From Suillus spraguei (lineage: Eukaryota > Basidiomycota > Agaricomycetes > Boletales > Suillaceae), in NCBI GenBank assembly GCA_016800925.1, contig JABCPU010000277.1:26115-90114 (forward strand): 64,000 nucleotides of DNA, given 5' to 3'. Both the position numbers and the translations under genes were made by a program. The notes beneath the pieces were generated by a model. That model worked only from the letters and a program-made list of their open reading frames with translations, had not been told where the DNA came from and searched no databases. Below, piece after piece: positions 52,929 to 63,111 of the stretch (the first letter of the stretch is position 1; each line of letters opens with the position of its first letter).

Positions 52929-53827
52929 TTGTGGGCGGCGTTGGCGTTCCTAAGTGTGCTTGTGCGGTAGACAAAGGGAATCATGGGTTAACTTGACTAT
53001 CCGTGGGAACTACCTTCCTCCAGCGGAAGGATGCTTTGAAATGAGCAGGGCCCAGGGGATACCTCTGGACTACCATTACTGTCATCGGTAGATAGAAGAC
53101 AGAATGGCGGGAATCGAGTGGAGGAAAACAGGGGGTCAAGACATAGACAAATCGTTGGGCTTCATGAGAACTACGCTCTCGCTTACATTGGTCTACGCCT
53201 TGACGATCCTGAGGTACACCATCTCGATTCTGCTTCACCATACAACTCTGTGTTGCAATGTATCGTCTAGTGCACGTTTTCGGATTGACTTGATATGCAT
53301 GATGCTGCCGCAAAGATCGCAGACTAGGCGTTGTTGACAAGTGGCCAGAGGTGTAACTTATTATGCATTCACGATAACCCATTCCCTTCGAAGAAGATTA
53401 TATATCCTGCGGTTGAGGACCTGTAAAGCTCTGCGCAAATTTTGGTGAGCTTTGAGCTGTAAGAAGTCGGAAGACAAGATAAAAACTGGTGGGAGCTAAA
53501 AGCGCTGAGCAACGACTTATTAATGAGGCATTTTAGCGGAATGTGGGAATTTGACACTTTGAGCGCTCTCTGTGCGAATACAACGGGCCTATCATAGATA
53601 TGTAATGTGCTTGGGGAATTTTAGAATGCGGGAGTTACCAATGCCATCGTCATATTTGTGCAGGATGAATGATATACTTGGTCTCGCCGGTCATTCCATA
53701 AGATGGGAGTATCACATGTAATATTCCAGCGTCACAAAAATGTTAGCGTCTAAGTGCTGCATTATGATTGGGAGTTGTGAGAAATCATCATATGAATAAG
53801 AGTCCACACATACGACACTCTCGCACC
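52929..53827. other. intergenic, Ctr promoter side
   Basis: A minus-strand 133-codon frame (52981-53382) has no motif or family resemblance. No gene assigned. Confidence 0.4.
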
Positions 53828-54740
53828 CTATACCAATCTCTTGGAGTCTCCCGAGTCGCCACTCGAGCTTTTGCTCTCGATAGCCTCCTTGATATCCTTT
53901 TCAACCACATCAGCGACACTCTGAGCCTCCTTCTTCACTTCCTGTGCCCATCCCATAGCTTTCAGCTTAATCCCGTCCTTTGTTCAATACTCTCCACGAC
54001 GTTCTTCACACCTTGATTAACTGACTCTGTCCAGCAGCAGCACCTTCTTTCGTGCGCTCCCAGGCTATTCCACTGTGGCGACAGAGGTTTCTTCTATTTC
54101 TCCAAAGCGAGGAGCATAACGATCTTCGAGCTCCACGCCATACGCACCAACCCGAGAAGCGGTACCGGAAGGAAATACGCGAATGCGCTAGCTAAGGCTA
54201 TAGGAGGAAGGAAGATACGTGTCGGAAGTGAGCGTGAGCGAGTGAGGACGGACGTCGTCAGGGCAGAAATTCCGGTATAGAGCAGTCCAGGATTCAAGGG
54301 TTCTGTAGATCACGGAAGGATTTATGCGAGCTGTTCATGGTTAATGAGGACGTAATGGTTAGCATAACATGATATAACCCACTTTCTACCATCTCCTCAA
54401 CAGAGATCCACCGGTTTATGAACCTTGTGCTTCGGAGTGGACGCCGTATAGTAACCCGTGATCTCCCGCCGTACCATCCCAATTCGCTTCTCTAATGCAG
54501 ACGGGGTGTCGAGTAGCATGACTTCGGTATGGTGTAGGTATATGGAGAGCTATACAATGGTATTATTTCAAAGAACGATGTGCTTAGAAGAAGTAAATAC
54601 CTTCGTCTGGCCAGAGCTTGAGGTCCAAGATCCCGAACCTTCAGCTGCATTTCAACTATGCACGCTTCTGCAGTCATCGAGTAATATGCTAGAGAATATA
54701 TCGAGTGTGAGAGTATTCTCTGTCTCATAAAAAACAAGTC
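53828..54740 (-). pseudogene. MICOS subunit MIC26/MIC27 (apolipoprotein O family), many frame breaks
   Basis: Inner-membrane protein that helps shape crista junctions. Read on the minus strand, family landmarks occur in order: 'MLLDTPSALEKRIGMVRREI' (about 54450-54510), 'FINRWISVEEMVE' (54380-54425), then 'NPGLLYTGISALTTSVLTR' and 'RSLPTRIFLPPIALASAF' (the paired membrane helices, 54150-54300), 'ASRVGAYGVELEDRYAPRF' (54085-54150), and a charged tail ('EVKKEAQSVADVVEKDIKEA') ending in TAG 53828-53830. At least five one-base shifts are needed (near 54425, 54298, 54165, 54075 and 53990), mostly at short homopolymers. Introns near 54540-54590 and 54325-54373 look canonical. Such dense frame damage in a conserved gene is either loss of a redundant paralogue or poor local consensus. 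Confidence 0.75.
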
Positions 54741-55996
54741 TTACGTTTGGTCTGGAAACAGTATGTGTCAAATACCGAGTGGATGTTCACGCGGACGCGC
54801 CGGCGAAAGTTCAAGGGAGCGTGGGAAACACATTTTAGTCGTTGAACTTGCGTTGAATACCATCATGAACTTTGTTTGAAGCAGTCCGATGAATGTCGAC
54901 GTCGTTACGTCCAATATGTATAGATGAAGTGTCTAGCTCGGGAATGCTGTAAAACGTGCGTGCAAACAATGTATTGTCGGCTTAACACCATGATAGATCG
55001 CCATAGCCCATCACAGTGCATCAGCATCATCACCCACAAGTACTATGCCTCCATCCCTAAAGGTGAGACGACTTCCAGAGGAAGTTGAACTTGGACATAT
55101 TATCTGATGGTAGTAAGGTTAACGTCGGCGATGAAGTGGAATTGCGCCTTTTCTGTAATATTATGGCTGGAGCGTGTGCCAGTACAGAGTGTCTCTGCTG
55201 ATTCCGTGGCTGCTGCTCGTATGGGTACTTATGTCTGATTGACTGACATCCATCTCGGCTTGCAGGAGTCCTTGACAGAGTGGTGTTCCGCCACTCTCCC
55301 AACTGTCCTTGGTGCGTAAGCAAATATATCGTCGTCCTTGTATGCGGTCAAAAGGACGACTACCCTATTCAATATTTTTTCTGCAATGCACCCGTCCCTT
55401 TTTTGATTAGACGTGCTCTCGATAGACTCACCTTAGAAATTAACACGTTCACAAATTGCATACTGGCTGTCGAGACGTCACTTGTGCTGTGTCCTTACGG
55501 ATGCTTGCACCAAGCCAAACGCAAAAACCAGAGGCAAGTTTTTCTCGTCATTATTGTAAGTAATTCCATTCGAGAGCAGTGCTATCAAACTTGGGGAGTT
55601 CATTGCACAATATTAATATTTCGGTGATCAGCCGCTTCCACGATGACTTTGTGCCGTGTGGACATAAGCGCTTGTGGATAGGTGAGCATTAGTAATTTCC
55701 ACCTCTGCTGCGTCACGCCTCAAGTACATTATTGTAGGGAGTTCCACACTTCTTTCATTGGTGCACTCTCTGAGATCATGCAACCACATCTCTATTCTAT
55801 TGTCCACGTGCCACAACGCATTGTGTTGGCACCACTCTTCCACTAGGTCTTCCACACCTCGCCACTACGCTTTTACCTTGCAGCATCATATAAAAGCCCC
55901 CATGTTTTATCGCCACTTCACTCATCATCTCCCACCACCGATAGTTTTCAAATCTCTCAAAGATCTACTCTTCCCCATAATCTTTCATTTCTACGA
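54741..55996. other. intergenic, no certain gene
   Basis: Upstream region of the MIC26/27-like gene. Plus-strand frames at 55280-55627 and 55758-56105 are Cys- and hydrophobic-rich but lack starts, splice sites or recognised domains. Confidence 0.3.
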
Positions 55997-56559
55997 AATC
56001 ATGCAACAAGTGTGTTTCAAACTTGAGGTGCTCTGCAATCATCGCAATCCCAGAGGTATGTTCTTCATGTCATGTTGTTATCTCAATTCCATTCCTTCTT
56101 TGTAGGGACAGGAAGCAACGGTGTTTGACCGCAAGTCAGTCTGCGAAAAATGCTACGGAAAAGCCACTTTGCGCAAAGTGCGACCGTTTGTTGCACGTAA
56201 GATGATTCTCTTTTCGTCTTTGAATATTTTACTGATTTAGACCTCCCGCAGACGCCCGTCCCAACCATCCCCGCAAGACACATCAAGCCAGTAAGTATTG
56301 ATTTATTTCCTTCATTTTGTCCGCAGTCGTGCTGACTTGTGATGTCCCCTGCAGAAGGCATATGAAGAACCAGAGGAAGAATTAATCTACACGTATCTCC
56401 CGAGACCCAAGCCGGGCCGCGCGATCAGGCGTGTAGAATTTTCTGACGGGGAGGGTAGTATGCGGTCCGAGTACGTTTCTTGCCGTGTGGAACCAGAGAA
56501 GAAGCAGAACAACGCTAAGCTGGTGCAGCGTGTTACAAAGTTCTTACATTTTACCTAGC
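55997..56559 (+). CDS. hypothetical small multi-exon gene (doubtful)
   Basis: Splice-compatible pieces on the plus strand: 'CNKCVSNLRCSAIIAIPE' (to a GTATGT at about 56056), 'GQEATVFDRKSVCEKCYGKA' (to a GTAAGA at about 56200), a Pro-rich piece 56253-56290, and 'YEEPEEELIYTYLPRPKPGR' running to TAG 56557-56559. Two C-x2-C pairs might form a zinc site. No start codon fits the first piece and no family is recognised. Confidence 0.3.
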
Positions 56560-57820
56560 GGCGCTTTTAGATACTACTACTAAACTGTCTACCGAGTGTT
56601 TGCACTGATTCCGAATCTCAACCGTCATAGACCGTTCTCATATCTACTTATGACATACAATTTCCATTTTTTTGCGCGCACCGTGTGCCTATCTCTGTCT
56701 CCCCCATCATTTCATTTCCATTGGATGCACTTGAATCCGTCAACTGTTGGTCCTTTCTCCTGACTATTTATAACACCTTGTTCTTTCACTATGCTTGCTT
56801 CTCCGGCAGATATTGTTGGTATCCAAAATACTATTCCTTATGCTTTGGAGCCAAACATGCCTCCTCATCAGTTGAATCTCAAAGTAAATACTGTATGGAC
56901 CATCCAACGAGATCAGATTGGTACAAAATGTGCAAGTCCTCGCACTCTTCATCTAAGACTCATTGAGGTTCAAATTCCTCACTCCGGAGATATATTGCCT
57001 ATCCCGCATCACTTTATCAACAGCTAGCATGTGAATCCATGCAAAATCTGAGGGCCGAGGTCATTGCCAGCCGCAAATATCAGGACTCACCAAGACTTGG
57101 AATCGAAGAGTTTAAACATTGAGCTTGAACCAATACAAAGTGAGTGAGCTGTGATTGATCAATCAAGTCCACTTTAAAAAAAGCAAAATTGCTCGATATG
57201 TATCAATTATACGCAAAGTATTAAGCTTTTACATAAGTCACATATAGCCTACAAATAAAAGCGAACATACGACGTGTAGTTTTGGGTTGTAAGAGCAAAT
57301 GATTTGCCAAAACCTTTCATTGTAATCAGAGCATTCCACGCTCCTTGATTCTTGAAGTAAAATAAAAAATTATTGAACGAAAAATTCACGCATAGATAAA
57401 TTTAGATGCAGGTGCGAAGGAGATGGACAAGCAGAACGACGGGTGCAGGCTACTAGCATCAGCAAACTACTGGGAGCCTGTACAGAATTGTACAAACTTG
57501 TACAGGCTCGACAAACTCACAGCTAAGTCCCTGCTGTGCAAGCCTGTACAAGCAGCCACAAACTGTACAAGCTTCTGGGGTTTCGGAGCAGAAATGGCAA
57601 AACAGTATCATCACACTCCATGTCACATTATATGCAGTGTTCTTACCACTGAACCACAAGACCATTGATACAGTCTAACAATAATGGCAATATATACCAA
57701 AGCAATGTCACATGTCCAAAAATGCGAAAATTCCACCAAGTTCATTCATTCAATACAACATTACATATTCTATTTACTACTACACAAATTCTAGTTACAG
57801 CAGCTTGATAAAACCACATA
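56560..57820. other. intergenic, AT-rich; TGTACA-rich palindromic patch at 57478-57580
   Basis: No gene assigned. TGTACA occurs four or five times within 100 bp around 57480-57570, arranged partly as inverted repeats (AGCCTGTACA.. and ..TGTACAGGCTC), with no associated frame. Confidence 0.4.
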
Positions 57821-58085
57821 TATATGTCAGTTTGTATTATCTGTAGACATCAGTAATATTGGTGGTATGATATCTAATTATATGTCTGTTGAGTTTGTGA
57901 GACCTGTGATGTCTTGTGACACCTTGTGATAGTTGTGATAAAATTAGTAGTTTTCTGATGCATATATGTCAGTTTGTATTATCTGTAGACATCAGTAACA
58001 TTGGTGGTGTAATATTTAATTATATGTCTGTTGAGTTTGTAAGACCTGTGATGTCTTGTGACACCTTGTGATACTTGTGACACCT
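57821..58085. repeat. tandem repeat, two ~141-bp copies
   Basis: ATATATGTCAGTTTGTATTA starts at about 57821 and 57962, and the downstream halves (TGTCTTGTGACACCTTGTGATA) also match. The copia-2 5' LTR begins at 58087, right after the second copy. Confidence 0.85.
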
Positions 58086-58086
58086 T

Positions 58087-58607
58087 TGTTAGAATCTGCA
58101 TCCGATAGCTCCTATCCGGAAGAAGATAGAGATATCCAGAAATGATATCCAGATGTATTTCTGGTCATGTGACCTGTCATCTGGATTAGGTTACTCCTCT
58201 TAAATCACCGGACTACCTGTCAAGTAGCGGAGTAGACTAACACTCATCCATAGTAATGATAGCATAGTGTACAGCTACTTACTCCAGACTCCGTCATATC
58301 ATTGGGATGATGACGGAGATACTCCATACATATTTAGTATAACAACATGTAAACTACAAGTTAAAGTGTCCAAATAAGAAATCTATTCTGTACTGAAGTT
58401 GCTCTACTCCTATAAACCAGATTTCCAATCCTTTCCAGTTCCTAACATAGTCCACTCTTCCAGAACCCCTATTTCTGGAATATCTCCAGAAAACATCTCG
58501 GAAACCTCCTCCGGAAATCCTTCAGATTCCTTTCAGAAACTTTATCAGAAACTCATCTGGAAGCCCTCCGGATTCTTTCCCCCTATACACCAGCTATAAT
58601 CTTATCA
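58087..58607 (+). repeat. copia-2 5' LTR
   Basis: About 521 bp, TGTTAGAATC…CTTATCA, rich in TCCGGA and TCCAGA words. No 3' partner in the window. The 3' end is placed by the primer binding site that follows. Confidence 0.75.
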
Positions 58608-58621
58608 GGTTATGAGCCCTG
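58608..58621 (+). promoter_or_regulatory. primer binding site matching the initiator-tRNA-Met anticodon arm
   Basis: GGTTATGAGCCCTG directly after the LTR is complementary to the anticodon stem-loop of eukaryotic initiator tRNA-Met (CAGGGCTCATAACC), the half-tRNA priming known from Drosophila copia and yeast Ty5. The gag ATG (58612-58614) lies inside this site. Confidence 0.75.
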
Positions 58622-60290
58622 CTACTCAAATGGATTACAGTATGCCCTCCAGTTCCAGTTCTCTGTTTAATATTCCGCATCTTGCTGAAGATGGATCCAA
58701 TTGGGTCACTTACAAGAATCACAGGACAATTGCCTTAAGGGTGCGCGGACTCGGAGAATATGTATGTTACGAACTGGGGTGCATCACCAGCGACAGTGAA
58801 AAGACACAGACGGTCTGCTGGGAAGTTCTTACAATGTCCAAAAGAGGACAAGGGAAAGTACAAGGAACGCGTTCTGAGTACGATCAAGGGTTCAGCCTCA
58901 AAGACAAGTCTAAGAGGTATCTGTGAGAATAGAGACTAAGGCTAAGGAGTGCTTAGACTTAGAGACGATTCAAGACGACTTAGGTTGGAGACCTAAGCGA
59001 AGGAGATTCCAGGTAAAACCCAGTAAGATTAAAGTGAGGAATCTACTACAAGTACACCATGCTTAAATAGGACAATATGTGCGCACGGACCAAGAGAGAC
59101 GTGAGAATGTAAGTGCGTATCCAAAGAAGGAGAACTATAGTACAGATGCGTTGAGCATATGAGTCAGAGTCATGTTATGTAATATACAAGAGAAATGAAG
59201 CAAAGAATGAATAGGGCACGTACGATTGTAACAATGTAGATGGGACGGTAGTCAAGTCCATCTGCTATGTTGCTGACACAGCTGGAGTAGTACGCAAACC
59301 AGACGGAACTGCAGCAACCCCGGATGAAATCAAGGACAATAGGAAGGAAGTTAATGAGTACATACAGAAAGACTCACTCGTCCAATAGCATATCTTCAGC
59401 ACCATCATGGATATGCTGATGCTACAGCTGGATAGCATGGATTCTGGATCCAGCATGTGGTCGGAACTCCAGAAGGTCCATGAGGGCGAGTCCGCCCTGG
59501 TAAAGGCGGATGTCCGGAAATGCATGCTCCTAACTCATTGTGATGAATCCAGAGATGTAAAGGTGCACTTCAGAGAGTTGAATCAACTCCACCAGACCAT
59601 GGCTGGAATGGGTACACAGGTAGCTGATGAAGACTACGCTGCCATACTCCCGGATCTTTACCATTTGATCATCTCATCTTAGGAAGCTGCCGCAGGTTAT
59701 ACCCAGAAGGTAGTGACACCTCACAAGCTAATAACTGCAGTAACCATGGAGTATGAGCATTGGCTCATCAGAAATCTGCATTCCGGAAAGAAGGCCAGAA
59801 ATTCTGCATTGTCCACCAGAACTAATTTTCGGAATAGCCATGGAGCAAACAAGGACATCATATGTTACAACTGTGACAAGAAAGGACACTACAAATCAGA
59901 TTGTTGGGCCACCAGAGGTGGAAAGGAAGGACAGAGACCAGAAAGTCAAAGATGCAAAGGTAGTGGAAACTCTAAGAAGCCAACCGCTAATACTGCAGCA
60001 GCTGCCCCTATCCCACTGGAAAACTTTGCTTTTGCAACAATTTCCAGACCTCTGGAAAGCCACTGGAGCACAATATTGGACTGCAGAGCAACATCTCATT
60101 TTTGTCTGGACCAGGAATGATTCACCAAATTCACAGAGATCCCACTCCAGGAAGTCCGGATGGCAGATGGTACAGCCATTAGTGCTTCTGGATGAGGAGA
60201 GGTCCAGCTGGAATTGCCACTTGGAGAAGCAAGCACCACTGTAACCCTCTGGAATGTGCTATACATGCCTAAGATGGCGCTAACTCTTGT
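58612..60290 (+). pseudogene. copia-2 gag and protease start, split by a gypsy LTR
   Basis: ATG 58612 begins a UBN2-type gag ('IPHLAEDGSNWVTYKNH'). The frame is broken at 58764 by a solo LTR and resumes after 59238 (Gly-Glu-Tyr-Val joins Asp-Gly-Thr-Val). Later parts are 'MDSGSSMWSELQKVHEGESA', 'LNQLHQTMAGMG', and the zinc knuckle 'CYNCDKKGHYKSDCW' (59863-59908). TAG near 59386 and 59682 and a shift near 60060 interrupt it. The protease start ('STILDCRATSHF') has Cys where the catalytic Asp-Ser-Gly/Ala is expected. Confidence 0.85.
58765..59233 (-). mobile_element. gypsy-A solo LTR inside copia-2 gag
   Basis: 469 bp, TGTTAC…GTAACA, minus orientation, with exact 5-bp duplications ATGTA (58760-58764 and 59234-59238). 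Removing it and one ATGTA restores the gag reading frame. Confidence 0.95.
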
Positions 60291-60313
60291 TTCACATGTC
60301 TGATAACTGCTGC

Positions 60314-61272
60314 TGTAATGAACATATTGGCGCTGGCCTCGAAACCTTACCTTTTAGCACTTGTCTCACGTCTATAGGAGTTACCACTTGTCCATGGCTG
60401 TCTTACCCCTTTAGCATTGCTGGTGGCATCCCACGCTTACTGCACACCATACCAACTGCTGCACCACATTCCACGTACTGATGTCCTCCCATGTCCTTGC
60501 TGCATCCGCATAGCTCCATTTGGTGTGTAGCTTGTTTTATGTTCATTATCACTGATTCCACAGCAAGCCTTATTACATGTTGCCTCGTGCCACAGCCGCC
60601 TCATGCTATGTTTACATATGGTGGTTACTGTACTTGAGTGCTACTGATTTTGCCTAACGCAATCCGAATACATATGATTTAGGATATAAGCACTGCATAC
60701 CCCGCACGATACAGTACCTTATTTTCACCGTACTATAGGTCAGGATTAGTGTCTAGCTCTGGACCTACCCAGCAGTGGACTTAGTCTTTAAAGTTTCCTT
60801 ACCACTCGTTAATCAACATCATTCGTTCACCATTACTGGTGGCACACTGCTAGATCCTTGACCCCTATTTTGACTGAACTTCACGCTCACTGCCACTTTA
60901 CTGCCGAAAGTACCGCAGCCTTCTTTACTGTTTCTTTGCACCGCTCGCAACCTTACTGCTACTGCTGACTTTATTGCTCATTATTGCTCACTCAATGCTA
61001 CGTTTACAAGCATTATCTCAACCACGGTAGCACCACTACGTATGACACTAGTTCTGGCAGCATCATTGCTGACCATGGCAACTTACCGCTGACTATGACA
61101 CTATATTCACACATTGGTTTGACTCGAACTTGACTATACTAACAGGCATCCTCCTTTAGGGTTGAACACTCTTGTTTGACAAGTGAAGCAGACTAGATGG
61201 AGCGCAAGACCACACATACTAACTTAGGAGGTAGTTTATCTACAGCCCAGGTTAGGTTGTATCTTTACACCA
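60314..61272 (+). mobile_element. LTR-like repeat X, full copy (~959 bp)
   Basis: Starts TGTAATGAACATATTGG and ends GTTGTATCTTTACACCA. Further copies are at 62343-63111 (inverted) and 63112-64000. The TG…CA ends and an 'GATATAAGCACTG' TATA-like string near 60682 suggest a solo LTR. The 5-bp flanks (GCTGC, TGGGT) do not match, so this is not proven. No coding frame. Confidence 0.6.
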
Positions 61273-62342
61273 TGGGTTTTGCTATTCATTTTGAAAACAC
61301 ACACTGCAAAATCTGGACCCCTGCTCTGAAGCGAAAGTTGATTGCAACAATTCCCTTAATCAATGGTCTGTACACCATATCCGCTGCTCCAGAAGAATGA
61401 GTAAATGTTGCCAAACTCACAGTATGTGAACTCCATCAAATTCTTGGACATGTTGCACAACCCGCCATGATTCATGTGGTGAAGCATGACTTATTCCGAG
61501 GTGTTGAGCTTGACTCCGCTTCATGTCCAGAATTTTGTGAGGCCTGTACCAAAGCCAAAGCTGCACAACAGCCATTTCCGGATGAATCGGAAAATTGATC
61601 CCGGACATATGGAGAACTTATTCACACAGATTTGTGGGGACCTGCTCAGATGGACAGTGTAGCTGGACATGTATACTATGTCAGCTCCACTGATGACTTC
61701 AGCCACTGGACCATGATTGAATTCCTGAAGCTTAAAAGCAATGCATTTTCTGCTTTCAAACATTTCCAGGCCGAGATATCATGCCAGAATTCCTGAACCC
61801 AAGTCAAGAAACTTCGCTCGGACAGAGGCGGAGAATACCTGGGACTGGAATTCGATGCATACCTGAATGATCAAGGTATCAAGCGACAGCTTACAGTCCA
61901 CAACTCACCCCAGCAGAATGGAGTTGTGGAATGTCTTAACCAGACACTTGTAGAGCATGACTGGGCCATGTTAATTGGCCAGAACATGCCAAAGTACCTC
62001 TGGGCAGAAGCCATCAATTATGCCACTTGGTTGAAGAATTGTTTTCCATCCAATGCCATACCAGATAAAACTCCTTTCGAGCTTGTCCATAAATCCAAAC
62101 TGAATCTCGCACTTGTGCAAGAGTTCAGAACTCCGGTATATGTCCATACTACCACCGAGGGAAGTTGGAGGCCCGAGCGGAAGAAGCCACATTTGTAGGA
62201 ATAGATGGAGAGAGCAAAAGTTTCCAGATCTGGTGGCCAGAAAAATGGAGAGTGTCTATCAAGCAGAATGTAACATTTCCGCCAATGGTGAAGTCTGTTA
62301 TCAATGCTGATGATGTTCCGGACGAGGGGGAGTATAGTGGAC
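61273..62342 (+). pseudogene. copia-2 GAG-pre-integrase and integrase core
   Basis: 'GFAIHFENTHCKIW' begins the GAG-pre-integrase part, followed by 'LHQILGHVAQPAMIHVVKH' and C-x2-C ('FCEACTKAK'), the zinc finger of copia integrases. The core shows 'IHTDLWGPAQM', 'LRSDRGGEYLG' and 'SPQQNGVVECLNQTLVEHD', so the DDE aspartates and the region of the Glu are visible. TGA stops occur near 61398, 61597 and 61795, with a shift near 62155. It ends at the inverted X repeat. Confidence 0.88.
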
Positions 62343-63111
62343 TGGTGTAAAGATACAACCTAGCTTGGGCTGTAGATAAATCACTGCCTAAACTAGTATG
62401 TTAGTCTTGCGCTCCATCTAGTCTGCTTCACTTGTAAGAACAAGAGCGTTCGACCCTGAAGGGGGATGCCTATTCAGTATGGTCAAGTTCGAGTCTAACT
62501 TATTTGCGAAACAAGCGTCGAGGTCAGCGGTAAGTTGCCACGGTCAGTGATGATGCCGCCAGAACTAGTGTTGTGAGTAGCGGTGCAACCATCGTCAAGA
62601 TAAGGTCAGTAACAGTAGCATTGAGCGAGTGATGTCGAGCGGTGGTCTCAGTGGTAGCGGTAAGGTTGCGAGCAGTGCAATGAAACAGTAAAGAAGTCCA
62701 CGGTACTTTCAGCAGTAAAGTAGTGGTTCGTGGGAAGTTCAGTCAAAGTAACAGTCAAAAGTCCAGCGGTAACGGAGAACGAGCGTGATAATTAACAGGC
62801 GATAAGGAAACTTTAAAGACTATGTCACTACTGGGTAGATCCAGAGCTAGACAATAATCCTGACCTATAGTACATGCAATGGTGGTAAAATCAGGTACTG
62901 TATTGTGCGGGGTACGCGGTGCTTATATCCTAATTCATATGTACTCGGAATACTCTAGGCGAGATCAGTAGTGCTGGAGTGTAGTAACCGCCATAAGTTA
63001 ACATAGCGCGAGGCACTGCGGCACAAGGCAACATGTAATAACGCTTGCCGTGGAATCAGTGATAACGAACAGAAAACAAACCACACACCAAATGGAGCTA
63101 TGCAGACGCGG
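62343..63111 (-). mobile_element. LTR-like repeat X, inverted copy, cut at its 5' end
   Basis: TGGTGTAAAGATAC at 62343 is the inverted 3' end of X. Similarity runs to 63111, where the copy stops about 190 bp short of its own 5' end because the next X copy begins there. Confidence 0.75.

Larger units (their letters stand above)
58087..62342 (+). mobile_element. Ty1/copia retrotransposon copia-2, interrupted and 3'-truncated
   Basis: 5' LTR, primer binding site, gag and integrase are present; RT and RNase H are not in the window because an inverted LTR-like repeat begins at 62343. A gypsy-A solo LTR (58765-59233) splits gag and a ~960-bp LTR-like repeat (60314-61272) splits pol. The integrase is related to that of copia-1 ('LTVHNSPQQNG' against 'LTVHDSPQQNG'). 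Confidence 0.88.

Noticed and set aside
52981..53382. 133-codon minus-strand frame upstream of the Ctr gene
   Set aside because: Composition is not protein-like, with no domain, and it lies in the expected promoter region.
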